Assembly: GCF_036226365.1 (NCBI RefSeq)
Contig: NZ_CP108462.1
Coordinates: 2,832,501 to 2,896,500 of the forward strand
DNA: 64,000 bases
Reading direction: 5' to 3'
Source of the DNA: Streptomyces sp. NBC_01262
GTDB taxonomy: Bacteria; Actinomycetota; Actinomycetes; Streptomycetales; Streptomycetaceae
Each line of letters starts with the position of its first letter. Within the stretch, counting starts at the first letter, position 1. Positions 1 to 11,406 of this stretch are shown here, one piece after another. The translations under genes were made by a program, and so were the position numbers. The notes under the pieces are model-generated. The model was not told the origin of the DNA and searched no databases. It saw only the letters and a list, made by a program, of their open reading frames with translations.

Positions 1-873
1 CGGCCCTCCGTGGTGGCCACCACCTCCCCGAGCCCCACACCCACCCCCTCCCCCTCGCCCTCCGCCTCCCCGTCCGCCACGGCGAAGCCGACCCACTCGC
101 CGACGCACACCGCGGCGGCCCCCGTGCAGGTCGCCTCCTCCGCGAGGAAGGGCGTCGGCGTCTGGTCCTTCAACGGGGTGAGCCAGGCGCTCGCCGCGAG
201 CGGGGCGAGCTGGTACTACACCTGGTCCACACAGCACCCGGGCGTCACGACACCGCCGTCGGCGAGCTTCGTACCGATGGTCTGGGGAGCGGCCTCCGTC
301 ACCGACGCCTCCCTGGCGCAGGCCCGCGCGCACGGTCCCTACCTGCTGGGCTTCAACGAGCCGGACATGGCGCAGCAGTCGAACATGACGGTCGACCAGG
401 CGCTGGACCTGTGGCCCCGGCTGATGACGGCGGGCAAGATCCTGGGCAGCCCCGCGGTCGCGTACGGCGGGGACGTCGCGGGCGGCTGGCTTGACCGCTT
501 CATGTCCGGCGCCGCGACGAAGGGCTACCGGGTGGACTTCATCACGCTGCATTGGTACGGAGGCGACTTCCGCACCCCGCAGGCGGTCGACCAGCTCAAG
601 TCGTACCTGGCGGCGGTGTACCAGCGCTACCACAAGCCGATCTGGCTCACCGAGTACGCGCTGATCGACTTCTCCAACGGCACCCGCTTCCCGTCCGCGC
701 AGCAGCAGGCGGCCTTCGTCACCGCGTCCGCCAAGGCGCTCGACGGCCTGCCCTACCTCCAGCGCTACGCGTGGTTCGGGCTGGGCGCGGACGCGTCGAA
801 GCCGAGCAGCGGCCTGTTCACGAACGGCACGACGACGACCCCGGCCGGCCGCGCCTTCCAGGCCGCACGCTGA
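1..873 (+). CDS. Secreted GH128-like glycoside hydrolase, 5' partial
   Basis: The reading frame is open to the left edge, so the start and probably a signal peptide lie outside the window; the first possible start inside is GTG at 10. Counting from there, residues 1-40 are a Ser/Pro/Thr-rich linker, followed by a compact catalytic domain with the motifs GFNEPD (about 114-119) and LTEYAL (about 213-218). These fit the two catalytic glutamates of the Asl1-like/GH128 family, known for endo-beta-1,3-glucanases. The enzyme is therefore probably exported and cleaves beta-1,3-glucan. Family is assigned by motif only; another clan-A glycosidase is the main alternative. Confidence 0.75.
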   Translation, partial: RPSVVATTSPSPTPTPSPSPSASPSATAKPTHSPTHTAAAPVQVASSARKGVGVWSFNGVSQALAASGASWYYTWSTQHPGVTTPPSASFVPMVWGAASVTDASLAQARAHGPYLLGFNEPDMAQQSNMTVDQALDLWPRLMTAGKILGSPAVAYGGDVAGGWLDRFMSGAATKGYRVDFITLHWYGGDFRTPQAVDQLKSYLAAVYQRYHKPIWLTEYALIDFSNGTRFPSAQQQAAFVTASAKALDGLPYLQRYAWFGLGADASKPSSGLFTNGTTTTPAGRAFQAAR

Positions 874-935
874 GCCACGGGCTGCCCCGTAAATCCAGAT
901 GTCACCCCCCGGCGGCTCCGGTAGCGTGCGCCGGC

Positions 936-1451
936 ATGACACCGGAACTGGAACGCCCACCGCTACAGGCGGATGAACGCACCGCGCTCGTCGGCTGGCT
1001 GGACCTGCAGCGGAAGATCCTGCGCTGGAAGTGCGAGGGGCTGAGCGACGAGGACGCCCACCGCTCGATCATCCCGACCTCACCGGCCATGACGATGGCC
1101 GGTCTCATCTCCCATATGCGCTGGGTCGAGCACACCTGGCTGGAGGTGGTGTTCCTCGGCGGCGACGAGAAGCAGAACCCGTCGTTCGACGAGTCGAGCG
1201 AGGACGCCGACTGGCACACCGACGGCCGTCCCCTCGCCGAACTCCTCGCGGAGTACGAGGCCCAGTGCGCCCGCAGCAACGAGATCACCGCCGCGGCCTC
1301 CCTGGACGACGTCGGCCGCCACCCCGGCTTCCGCGCCGGCAGCGCCAACCTCCGCTGGATGCTGATCCACCTCGTCGAGGAGACGGGACGGCACGCCGGA
1401 CACGCGGACATCGTCCGGGAGCTGCTCGACGGCGCGAAGGGCTACTACTGA
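936..1451 (+). CDS. DinB-like (DUF664) protein
   Basis: This 171-residue protein starts at an ATG about 60 bases after the preceding gene. It has the all-helical pattern of the DinB/DUF664 superfamily: a conserved helix with HMRWVEHTWLE and a C-terminal helix with HLVEETGRHAGHADIVRE. The spaced histidines are the presumed metal ligands. Members of this superfamily include thiol-dependent transferases and many uncharacterised proteins, so the substrate cannot be named. It is predicted cytosolic, with no signal peptide or membrane segment. It converges with the thaumatin-like gene 20 bases downstream. Confidence 0.75.
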   Translation: MTPELERPPLQADERTALVGWLDLQRKILRWKCEGLSDEDAHRSIIPTSPAMTMAGLISHMRWVEHTWLEVVFLGGDEKQNPSFDESSEDADWHTDGRPLAELLAEYEAQCARSNEITAAASLDDVGRHPGFRAGSANLRWMLIHLVEETGRHAGHADIVRELLDGAKGYY

Positions 1452-1470
1452 GCAGCCCTTATGGCGGCGC

Positions 1471-2511
1471 TCAGGGGCTCACGCCCCAGGTGACGCGGTA
1501 GCCGCACTCCCCCGAGCAGGTGAGCACGCTGGTGGCGTCGTCGTTGACGTAGGAGTAGGCGAAGGGCTCGGCCTTCTTGAACACGGCCGCGGAGTCCAGG
1601 GGCCACGACGAGGGGACGCACTTGGGCCGCGCGGCGTAGGCGCCCGTGCAGCAGGTCTGGTCCGTGTTGAACACCAGGCAGGCGCTCAGGCAGGCCACGA
1701 CACGGCCGTCGCGGATTCGCTGGAGCTTGGCGGGGCACGTGGCGTTGGCGTCCCGCGTGCACCCGGCGGCGGAGCACCCGTTCGCGTCGATCTTGTCGCG
1801 GGAGGAACCGCCGTAACTGTTGATCCACATCGGCAGGTTGTTGCCCTCGACCAGGCTCACGTCGTAGAAGTCCATGCCGTTCCAGGCGTTGAGGTTGAAC
1901 TCCGCCAGGGTGGAGGGGAATTCGCCCCAGGTCGATCCGCACTGGAAACGGCCGCAGTCCCCGCTCAGGCAGTGGCCCTTGCCGGCGGCGTCGAAGGAGC
2001 AACCGGTGCGCGCCCACAGCCGGACATCCCAGTGGTCGGGGATGGAGAAGCTCAGACTGGCCCCGGGCCGCAGAACCCATCCCGTGGCCTCGACGGGATG
2101 CTTGGGGTCCGCGGCGATCGCGGGCCAGATCGTCTGGTCGAGGCGATTGACAAGGGTGATGGTTCGCTTGCCGGCGGGTGACGTCCGCGCGGCAGGAGTG
2201 GCCGAGCGGGAGGGCGTGGCCCGCGACGAAGGCGACCGGGACGCCGACGGGGAGGGGGACGGCGGCGACGTGGAATGCGTAGGGGAAGGGCCGGGGGAGG
2301 CCGTGGTGTCCGCAGCCGCGGTGCTGGGCGTGGACGACGTGCCGGCGACGACCGCACGCTCTGCGGACGGGCCCTGCGTCTGCGCACGGACCACGAGCGC
2401 GCCTGCGGCCACGGCCAGGCAAGCGAAGAGCACCGCCACGGATCGTGCCCACCCGCTTCGGCTTTCGCTTCGGCGCCCGCGTCGGCGGCTCGGCAACTGG
2501 GGACCACGCAT
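1471..2511 (-). CDS. Secreted thaumatin-like protein
   Basis: A 346-residue protein. The ATG at 2511 is chosen because an AGGAGAG sequence lies about 7 bases upstream on the minus strand; an in-frame start 57 bases earlier lacks one. An Arg-rich N terminus precedes one hydrophobic segment (about 20-38, ARSVAVLFACLAVAAG), then a Ser/Pro/Thr-rich linker to about residue 115. The rest is a Cys-rich beta-sandwich of the thaumatin/PR-5 type, with IVNR-like opening, CGRFQCG and FYDVSLVEG motifs. Bacterial members are secreted and poorly characterised; glucan binding or antifungal activity is possible but not shown here. Confidence 0.8.
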   Translation of the reverse strand: MRGPQLPSRRRGRRSESRSGWARSVAVLFACLAVAAGALVVRAQTQGPSAERAVVAGTSSTPSTAAADTTASPGPSPTHSTSPPSPSPSASRSPSSRATPSRSATPAARTSPAGKRTITLVNRLDQTIWPAIAADPKHPVEATGWVLRPGASLSFSIPDHWDVRLWARTGCSFDAAGKGHCLSGDCGRFQCGSTWGEFPSTLAEFNLNAWNGMDFYDVSLVEGNNLPMWINSYGGSSRDKIDANGCSAAGCTRDANATCPAKLQRIRDGRVVACLSACLVFNTDQTCCTGAYAARPKCVPSSWPLDSAAVFKKAEPFAYSYVNDDATSVLTCSGECGYRVTWGVSP

Positions 2512-2599
2512 GTCACGACTCTCCTGTCCGCTCACGGATACCTCCGTCACGGAGACCGGATCTCTCACCGCCGGATAACGGAAATCGGGGCCGCCCTGC

Positions 2600-2623
2600 T
2601 AGCCTCCGGTTCCGGAACCGGTT
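2600..2623. promoter_or_regulatory. Putative -10 and LacI operator before the first LacI gene
   Basis: A TAGCCT hexamer (2600-2605) is followed directly by a perfect 16-base palindrome, CCGGTTCCGGAACCGG (2606-2621), whose right side also forms AACCGGTT (2616-2623). It ends 17 bases before the LacI start at 2640. Position and symmetry fit autoregulation; this is inference. Confidence 0.5.
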
Positions 2624-2639
2624 GGGGCGAGGCGGGACC

Positions 2640-3710
2640 ATGACGAGGAAGAGCGCCGACGCCGGTGCGGGCCGCAGCACGATTCGGGATGTGGCGGCCC
2701 GGGCGGGGGTGTCCGCGTCGACCGTGTCACGCGTCCTCGGCGGCACGTACCCGACGAGCGGCGCGACCCGTACGCGCGTGATGCGGGCGGTCCGCGAACT
2801 GGACTACGTCGCCGACGCGCGGGCCAAGGCGGTCGCGGGTGTCGGAACGCCCACCCTCGCCTTCGTCCTGGACGACATCACCGGACCGTCGTTCGCGCTC
2901 ATGGCGCACGGCGTGGAGCGCGAGGCGAGCCGCCTCGGCCATCTGTGCCTGGTGTGCAGCACGGACGGGGACGCCCGGCACGAGCTGGACTTCATCGAGA
3001 CCATGCGGGCCCATCGCGCCGCCGCCGTCATCCTGGTCGGCGGCGGGGCGGACACCCCCGAGTACCGCGAGCGCATGGGCCGGGTCGCCGACTCGCTGGC
3101 CTCGGCCGGGTCGCGGCTCGTGCTGTGCGGGCGGCCTCCGCTGGCGCCCGGCGCGCCGGTGACGGTCATCGAGTACGACAACGAGGGCGGCGCCTACGCG
3201 CTGTGCGCGCATGTCCTCACCCAGGGCCACCGGCGGGTCCTCTTCCTCGGGGGCAGCCCGGACCACAGCACGGCCCAGGGACGCGAGCGCGGCTATCTGG
3301 CCGCGCACCGCGACCGCGGCATGGGCCCGGACCCGGCGCTGCGGCTGTCCGGCGACTTCACCCGCGACTCCGGGTACCGGCTGATGCGCCGGGCCCTGTC
3401 CCAGGGGCTGGAGTTCACCGCGGTGATCGCCGCCACGGACATGGTGGCGGCGGGCGCGCTCACCGCCGCGCACGAGGCGGGCCTGGACGTGCCGGGCGAC
3501 GTCTCGCTCGTCGGCTACGACGACATCCCGTTCGCCCGCGATCTGCACCCCGCCCTGACGACGGTTCACGTCCCCTACGAGGAGCTGGGCCGCCTGGCCG
3601 TCCGCACGGTCCTCGCCAGGACCCCGGGCGCCCAGGACGAGCACCTGCTGCTGGGCACCCATGTGGTCGTACGCGACTCCGTGGCACCGCCTGCGGACGC
3701 GCGCCGGTGA
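2640..3710 (+). CDS. LacI-family transcriptional regulator
   Basis: A 356-residue regulator. The N-terminal helix-turn-helix (about 13-40) reads STIRDVAARAGVSASTVSRVL, the classic LacI pattern, followed by a hinge and a periplasmic-binding-protein-like effector domain (about 70-345) ending LGTHVVVRDSVAPP. The ATG at 2640 is used because it begins just before the helix-turn-helix; a longer frame upstream would run through the palindrome at 2606-2621. A close paralogue lies at 11407-12498, sharing YDNEGGAYA, HVPYEE and GTHVVVR motifs. The two bracket the polysaccharide-degradation operon, so they probably sense products of that pathway. The effector sugar is not predictable from sequence. Confidence 0.9.
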   Translation: MTRKSADAGAGRSTIRDVAARAGVSASTVSRVLGGTYPTSGATRTRVMRAVRELDYVADARAKAVAGVGTPTLAFVLDDITGPSFALMAHGVEREASRLGHLCLVCSTDGDARHELDFIETMRAHRAAAVILVGGGADTPEYRERMGRVADSLASAGSRLVLCGRPPLAPGAPVTVIEYDNEGGAYALCAHVLTQGHRRVLFLGGSPDHSTAQGRERGYLAAHRDRGMGPDPALRLSGDFTRDSGYRLMRRALSQGLEFTAVIAATDMVAAGALTAAHEAGLDVPGDVSLVGYDDIPFARDLHPALTTVHVPYEELGRLAVRTVLARTPGAQDEHLLLGTHVVVRDSVAPPADARR

Positions 3711-3741
3711 CCAGCAGCAGGGTCGGCTATGCGGGCGTTCG

Positions 3742-5004
3742 CTACTTCGCGTACATCAGCGTGCCGAAGCCGAGCTGGTCGTAGCCTCCGCTGTCGGAGC
3801 CGTAGTCACCTCCCCCGCCCTCAGGGGCGACGGAGTAGCACATCGCGGAGATGTACTTGTCGTCCAGGGAAACGCGCCGGTTGTAGTGGAAGTGGAGCAT
3901 CGCCCACACGGGACGGACCTGCCCCCGGGAGGCGGAGGAGATCACCGTCTGGGACGACTGGGCGCAGCTCTGCCCGGTGCCCCAGGTGTACGTGGTGAAG
4001 GGCACGTCGCCGCCGAGGTTGTACTTCGCGACGTACTGGGCGGCCTTCATGAAGCGACGGCTGTCGTACGAGTACAGGTCGTCGCCCTGGTTCCAGGCCA
4101 TCTCGCAGACCGCGCCCATCTGGCCCATGCCGAGGACGGTGTGGCCCTGGTCGCGGCCGGACTCCTGCCACTGGCCGAGAGCGTAGCCGTCGGAGTCGGT
4201 GTACAGGTACGGCACGGCGTGCGCGATGGAGCCGTTGCCCGCACCGGACTTGAAGTACGTGACGGCCTGGTCGTACTTGCCGCCGTCCTCGTTGAGGATC
4301 CCGATGGCCAGGACGGAGGCCATGTTGCACAGGTCCCAGTTGGCCCAGTAGTTGGTGATGCAGGCGTCGTTGTGGTTGGTCAGGAAGCTGTTGTTGAGCG
4401 GGTAGAAGACGTTGACCAGCAGCTCCTGGGCGGCAGCGAGGTCGAAGTCGTCGTAGTCGCGCATCAGCTCGCACGCGTTGGCGAACTGCCAGCCGTAGAG
4501 GCCGGAGGCGAGGAAGCGGTCGGCGTTTCCGGTGACCGAAGTCAGTGTCGTCGACCAGGCGTTGAGGATCCTGGCGGCGCAGGCCGCGTTGGCCTCGGTG
4601 CCGCCGACCTTCCAGCGCAGCGCGTTCTGGTAGGCGGCGGCGATGTCGTTGTAGAGCAGGCTGTAGTTCTGTCCGGTGCCTCCGCGAATGATCGTCGCCG
4701 TCGCCCGGGGCGTCCAGGTGGACGCCGAGCGGGAGTTGGCGGTGAGTTTGTTCCAGCCGGACAGCCAGGGGTCGGTTCCCGCCGCGACCCTGACCTTGGC
4801 GCGGTTGATGTCGCCGGCGTTGTGCAGCATGCCGGGGTGGGTGAAGGCGGCAGGGGCCGCGTCGGCGGTGGCGCCAGTCAGGGCCGTGGCCGAGGCGCCC
4901 AGCGCGACGGCGGCCGTGAGACCGCCCGCGGTCTTCAGGAGACCGCGGCGGCTCAACTCGTTCGGTGGAGGGACTGGGTTGTGGGGGTGTTCGCGGCGGC
5001 TCAT
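3742..5004 (-). CDS. Secreted alginate-lyase-superfamily protein
   Basis: A 420-residue protein with a twin-arginine-type signal (LSRRGLLKTAGGL, about 18-30) followed by a hydrophobic stretch and an Ala-rich cleavage region near residue 50. The mature part is an alpha-toroid of the alginate lyase superfamily: FTHPGMLHNAGDI at its start, AAAYQNALRWKV, NYWANWDLCNM and QESGRDQGH. The last motif is shared with the larger paralogue at 5034-8396. Members cleave uronate-containing polysaccharides by beta-elimination (alginate, glucuronan and relatives). A GGAG sequence precedes the ATG at 5004, which lies only 29 bases downstream of the previous stop, so this is the third gene of a secreted-enzyme operon. 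Confidence 0.85.
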   Translation of the reverse strand: MSRREHPHNPVPPPNELSRRGLLKTAGGLTAAVALGASATALTGATADAAPAAFTHPGMLHNAGDINRAKVRVAAGTDPWLSGWNKLTANSRSASTWTPRATATIIRGGTGQNYSLLYNDIAAAYQNALRWKVGGTEANAACAARILNAWSTTLTSVTGNADRFLASGLYGWQFANACELMRDYDDFDLAAAQELLVNVFYPLNNSFLTNHNDACITNYWANWDLCNMASVLAIGILNEDGGKYDQAVTYFKSGAGNGSIAHAVPYLYTDSDGYALGQWQESGRDQGHTVLGMGQMGAVCEMAWNQGDDLYSYDSRRFMKAAQYVAKYNLGGDVPFTTYTWGTGQSCAQSSQTVISSASRGQVRPVWAMLHFHYNRRVSLDDKYISAMCYSVAPEGGGGDYGSDSGGYDQLGFGTLMYAK

Positions 5005-5033
5005 CGCTCACAGCTCCGTTCCAGGTGCGGGTT

Positions 5034-8000
5034 CTAGGTGAGGGTGATGCTCACCTCTTCGAATCGGGTGGTGCAGCGGGCCAGGGGGTCGCGCGAGCAC
5101 ACCACGAGGCCCACGTAGTAAGGGGCGTCACCGAACAGGGGGACCGATCCCCCGGCGAGGGAGGTCCAGGTGGCGCCGTCATCGGTGGAGGCTGCTGCGG
5201 TGAACGCGGTCCCGGTGCGCTTCAGCCGCAGCAGCAGGGGCAGTTGGACGGTCGTGGTGCCGGAGAAGGCGGAGGCGCCCGCGACGGTGGGGCGCAGCAT
5301 GAGCTGCGCGGTGGTCCCGGCGGTGACGATCGCCCCCGCCGCCTGGTCGAACGGCGACAGGGACTTGGCCATCAGCAGCCCGACCCGGTCGGCGGTCGCG
5401 CCGGTACGGGAGACGAGCCGGGCGATGACCTCGCAGTCGCCGGTGACGGGCTGCCGTACGAACTGCCCGGTCATCCCCTGGTTGTTGACGGTGAGGTCGG
5501 TGCCCGCGCCCCGGACGGTGAAGGCGCCGTCTTCCGCGTAGGACGTGCTGCCGGGCGTGTGGATCGCCACCACGCCGAGGGTCCCGAAGGCGCGGTCGTC
5601 GAGGACGGTGTCGCCGAGGTCGCCATACGTCCAGGGGGCGGGCGGCGGCGTGCCGACGGCGAGGGCGAGGGTGCCGGTGGCCTCGCCGGAGGCGTTTCCG
5701 GCGGTGGTCGCGACGGTGAAGTCGCCGGTGGCGGAGGGGGTTCCGGAGATCAGGCCGGTGCGCCTGTCGAGGCACAGGCCGTCGGGCAGGCCTTCGGCGG
5801 TGAACCGTACGGGCTCGTGGGAGGCCCGCAGCAGATGGCGGAAGGCGATGCCCCGGTTGGCGAAGGCACTGGTGGCGGAGGTGAGTTGCGGAAGGGAGGG
5901 GGTCGGCATCAGGGCCTCGGCGGGTGCCGAGCGCGGGCCACGGCCGCCGTGGTTGGTCTTGGCCACGGCGTAGCAGTACGTCGTGCCGGGCGTGCCGGTG
6001 GCGTCGGCGTACCGGATGCGCGTGCCGAAGCCGACCGGGCCGACGCCGGTGGCGATCGTCGCGTACGGGCCGTCGGGGTCCGGCGCCCGCAGCACCGCGT
6101 ACCGGGCGGAGAGGTCGGGGTCGGTCCAGGCCAGCTCGACGGCGTCGGCGCCGGTCGTGGCGCTGAGGTCGGCGGCGGTGCGGGTGGGGCGGGGGACGGC
6201 CCAGACCTCACCGGACGAGGAGGAGGTCACGCTGACGTTGTCGAAGGCGCCGGTGCCGGTCTCGGCGTAGTCCTGGTCGATGCCGAGGCTGGAGGTGAGG
6301 GCGAGTCCCGCGTACGCGGTGCGCTCCAACTCGACCTCTGTGGAGCCGACTTCGGTCCAGCGGATGCCGTCCGGGGAGATGGCGCCGGTGCAGCGGCGGC
6401 CCTTGCGGGTCACCCGCACCCAGTAGGGCGCGCGCAGCCGGTAACCGTCACCGGCGCCCTCGACGTAGGGGGCCGCGAGCGGGGTGGCGGACTCGGGCAG
6501 GGCGCCCAGGCTGGAGATCGGGAAGGACGCGGAAGTGGTGATCGTCTGCTGCTGGGAGGGCGGCACGGGGGTGCTGCCGGTGGCGGATACGGGCGCCCCG
6601 GTGGCGGGGCGTACGGTCCACACGCCGCTCCAGGTGTGCAGCGGCAGGCCCTGGACCAGCATGGACGCGTGCGCGGCGGCGTCGGCGTCGAGCGAGGCGC
6701 GGAGGGTGACGCCGATCTTGGAGTACTGCGAGCTGAGCGGCCACACGATCCGCGCGGTGACCGTGCCGTCGCCGCGCAGCGGGAGGGTGACCAGGCGGTA
6801 GGCGTCGGCCGTGCCGCTCGCCTCCAGCACGAACCGCTCCCCGTCGAAGGCGGCTGATCCGGCACTGCGCACAGCCCCGACGTCCTGCGTGGACCAGGCC
6901 TCGGGGAGACCGGCGGTGGCCGCCGTCCAGCTCGAACCGCCGCTGTCCCCCTGGGCGTTGGTGGCGGTGACCGTGTAGTAGTAGGTCCGGCCCGGGCGCA
7001 CGGCGGGGTCCGTGTACGCCGGCCCGGCGATGCCGGAGGCCACGGTCCGGTACTCCCCCTCGGGCCCGGTCGCCCGCAGGACCGTGTAGCCGGTCGCCCA
7101 TGCGACCGGCAGCCAGGACACGGTGACCGAGCCGTCCTCGCCGACGGCCTTGACCCCGGCGGGAGCCGTGGGTGCGCCGCCCGGCGCGGGGGCCGTCGCT
7201 CCGGCGTAGGCGAAGGTGCCCCAGCTGGGCAGGTCGTCGTTGCTGCCCTCGACGACGCGGGCGCCGCCGGTGCCACGGAAGAGGGCGGCCTTGGTGTAGG
7301 GGGCGTCGAGGCCGCGTACGCCGGAGTAGTGGGCGTAGGACATCTCGTAGATCGGGGGCAGGGTGCCGCGTCCGGTGGCCGAGACGGCTGTCTTGATGTA
7401 CTTGCCGGTGCGGTCGAGGTCGGGCACGAAGGGGACGTCGTTGCCGAGGTTGTAGCGGGCGGCGTACTCGACGTTGGCGAGGAGCCGGTTGTCCAGGTGG
7501 CCGTACAGGTCGACGCCCTGGTTCCAGGCGACCTGGGCGGCGTCCGCGAGGAGGCCGACGGCGAGCTGTTCGTGGCCCTGGTCGCGGCCGGACTCCTGGC
7601 CCTGGCCGGCGTCGGTGACGATGCGGTGGGGGACGCTGCCGTTGCCCGCGCCCGCGGCGGCGAAGCGCAGCGCGTCCTCGAAGAGCACGGGCTGCTCGCA
7701 GAACACGCCGATGGCCAGGATGGCCTGAATGGCCGTCAGGTCCCAGTTGCCGTTGGCGTAGAGCATGTAGCCGGCCACGGCCGGATACCAGACGCGCAGG
7801 AAGGACTCCTCGCAGCGCGCGATGTCGGCGTCCGTCCAGCCCTCGTAGTCGTCGCTGTGCCGCAGCAGCTCGGCCGCGTTGAGGAACTTGAAGGCCTGCA
7901 GGCCCGCGCCGAGCGGGCCGTCGGCCCCGGTGACGACGGTGAGCGAGGCCGACCAGGCGTTGAGGATGTCGCGGGCCTTGTCGGCGTGGGCGCGGTCGCC

Positions 8001-8392
8001 GGTGACGGACCAGATCAGGGCGTTCTGGTAGGCGGCGGCCGAGTCGGCGACGGCCTGGTTCTGGTAGTTGGCGGGGCCACGGCCCCAGGAGGTGATCTGG
8101 CCGGTGTTCTGGATCGCGTACGCCGACTGCGAGCGGGCGTGGGCCGCGAGGGCGACGTACCCGTCGTACACCGGCGACTCCTTGGCGGCGACGGCGGCCT
8201 TCATCCGGGCCAGGTCGTCGGCGCTGTGCAGCAGGCCGGGGTGGGCGAAGGCTCTGCGTCCGGTGTCGTCCCGTGCGGCGGCGGCCCGCGCCGTGCCGGG
8301 CACGAGCAGTCCGCTCGCGCCCGACGCCAGCAGCAGGGCCGCGGTGCCGCCGAGGAAGCCCCGGCGGCTGGGGGCCTGGGGTGCGGGGACGG

Positions 8393-8396
<4 letters not shown>
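5034..8396 (-). CDS. Multidomain secreted alginate-lyase-superfamily protein with FnIII modules
   Basis: This 1120-residue protein starts at an ATG overlapping the upstream stop by four bases (ATGA, 8393-8396), so it is translationally coupled. A Tat-type signal (SRRGFLGGTAALLLASG) is followed by an alpha-toroid lyase domain (about 45-390; FAHPGLLHSADDL, ANGNWDLTAIQAIL, QESGRDQGHEQLA). Then come a fibronectin-III module (about 405-495), a LamG/DUF1349-like beta sandwich (about 505-720), a second FnIII (about 745-825), an Ig-like module with the LISGTPSATGDFTV signature (about 840-930) and another beta sandwich to the end. The tail probably binds polysaccharide. Substrate is inferred as a uronate-rich glycan; module limits are approximate. 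Confidence 0.85.
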
Positions 8397-9961
<1,565 letters not shown>

Positions 9962-9997
9962 TGAACGCCTCACTTCCGTCGGCGGCAACCATGCATA

Positions 9998-10055
9998 GCA
10001 ACCGGTTGCCATCATCGAGTGGCCAGAGTTTCACCCTGCCGGAAGGCCCCGTCAA
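9998..10055 (-). promoter_or_regulatory. Promoter and LacI operator of the secreted-lyase operon
   Basis: On the minus strand TTGACG (10050-10055) and GAAACT (10027-10032) are separated by 17 bases, a good sigma-70-like promoter. Just downstream is a perfect 12-base palindrome, GCAACCGGTTGC (9998-10009), with the AACCGGTT core typical of LacI-family operators. Bound there, a repressor would block early transcription. The 9962-10278 gap otherwise contains only this promoter, the divergent one at 10205-10260 and plain sequence. Confidence 0.6.
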
Positions 10056-10204
10056 GGGTTCCCGCGCACATTCGAAATGACCGTGCAACCCTGTCGACAT
10101 GCGCCGATAGGCGAGTGAACTACCCCTGACCTGCGGCGAATTACCGTGACTCGGGACCTCGTCCGGCTTCCGGTCTTTCCCTGTCGCGTGATCCGCCGCA
10201 CCGA

Positions 10205-10260
10205 TTGACCCACCGATCGGGCCGGACATACCGTAGAAGACGGTTTCGGAAACGTTTTCC
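10205..10260 (+). promoter_or_regulatory. Promoter and LacI-like operator of the hydroxyacid dehydrogenase gene
   Basis: TTGACC (10205-10210) and TACCGT (10229-10234) are spaced by 18 bases. Downstream lie overlapping dyads: GTTTC-G-GAAAC (10243-10253) and AAACGTTT (10250-10257). The same TACCGT -10 followed by a dyad is found before the ABC importer (12701-12753), which suggests common control. Confidence 0.5.
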
Positions 10261-10278
10261 CAGCGCTCCAGGAGAGTC

Positions 10279-11295
10279 ATGCAGCCAAGCGCCCAGCCGC
10301 CGAGAGCCGTGTTCGCGATGGATCCGGTGCACCTGCCCATGCTCTTTCCCCCGCCGCTCATGGCACGGCTGCGCGAGACGGCCGCCATCGACCCCGCACT
10401 GGTCGTCCGGGACTTCGCGGATCCGGCCGTGGCGGACGCGCTCGCCGCGGCCGAGGTCCTGATCACCGGGTGGGGCTGCCCGCGCCTGGACGCCGGGGTG
10501 CTGGCCGCCGCGCCCCGGCTGCGTACCGTCCTGCACGCGGCGGGCTCGGTGCGCGGGCTGGTCGACGACGCCCTGTGGGCCCGGGGGATCACCGTCGCCA
10601 GCGCGGTGACCGGCAACGCGTTGCCGGTCGCGGAGTACGCGCTCGCCATGATCCTGCTCGCCGGGAAGGACGCCTTCGCGTTCCGCGACCGCTACCGCGC
10701 CACCCACGCCCAGCCCTCCCCCGCCGAGACCGCGGCCACCGGCAACCTCGGCCGCCGGGTGGGGATCATCGGCGCCTCGCGGGTGGGCCGCCGGCTGCTG
10801 GAGCTGCTGCGGCCGTTCGACTTCACCGTCTTCCTGTACGACCCCTACGTGGACGCCGCCGGGGCCGCCGCGCTCGGCGCCGAGCCGGTGTCACTGGACG
10901 ACCTGCTGCGGCGCAGCGACATCGTCAGCCTGCACGCCCCCGACATCCCCGAGACCTACCGCATGCTCGACCGCGACCGGCTCGCCCTCATGCGCGACGG
11001 CGGCGTACTGATCAACACCTCACGCGGCGCCCTCGTCGACCCCGTCGCGCTCGCCGAGGAGCTGGTCTCCGGACGCCTCAGCGCGGTCCTGGACGTCACC
11101 GAACCCGAGCCGCTGCCCGCCGGCTCCCCGCTGTACGGCCTGCCCAACGTGTTCCTCACCCCACACATCGCGGGCTCGCTCGGCAACGAGCTGGAACGCC
11201 TCGGCCGCATCGTCGTCGAGGAGCTGGAACGCCTGGCGGCGGGGCTGCCGCCGGCCCACGAGGTGCGCCAGGCGGATCTGACCCATGCCGCCTGA
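10279..11295 (+). CDS. D-isomer-specific 2-hydroxyacid dehydrogenase
   Basis: A 338-residue NAD(P)-dependent oxidoreductase that interconverts a 2-oxoacid and a D-2-hydroxyacid in the cytosol. The Rossmann motif reads GIIGASRVGRR (about 156-166), with Ser in place of the usual second Gly. The family motifs SLHAPD, LINTSRGALVD (catalytic Arg), DVTEPEPLP (catalytic Glu) and TPHIAGS (catalytic His) are all present. It sits between the secreted uronate-active enzymes and the second LacI gene, behind its own operator-like dyads, so a role in catabolism of sugar acids released by those enzymes is plausible. Glyoxylate or hydroxypyruvate reductase activity is an alternative. Confidence 0.88.
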   Translation: MQPSAQPPRAVFAMDPVHLPMLFPPPLMARLRETAAIDPALVVRDFADPAVADALAAAEVLITGWGCPRLDAGVLAAAPRLRTVLHAAGSVRGLVDDALWARGITVASAVTGNALPVAEYALAMILLAGKDAFAFRDRYRATHAQPSPAETAATGNLGRRVGIIGASRVGRRLLELLRPFDFTVFLYDPYVDAAGAAALGAEPVSLDDLLRRSDIVSLHAPDIPETYRMLDRDRLALMRDGGVLINTSRGALVDPVALAEELVSGRLSAVLDVTEPEPLPAGSPLYGLPNVFLTPHIAGSLGNELERLGRIVVEELERLAAGLPPAHEVRQADLTHAA

Positions 11296-11323
11296 CACCC
11301 GTCCGACCGCCCCGCCGGCCGCC

Positions 11324-11352
11324 CGGTTCCGATGGGATACGGTTCCAGAACT
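11324..11352. promoter_or_regulatory. Putative operator before the second LacI gene
   Basis: Two direct copies of CGGTTCC (11324-11330 and 11340-11346) flank a GGGATAC -10-like sequence. The second copy extends to GGTTCCAGAAC (11341-11351), an imperfect dyad GTTC-CA-GAAC. It resembles GGTTCCGGAACC upstream of the first LacI gene, suggesting autoregulation by related repressors. Confidence 0.4.
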
Positions 11353-11406
11353 GCCTGGCCGCGGGTCGTGCGGCGCAGGGGCCTGCCAGGCGAAGGAGCC
11401 ACAACG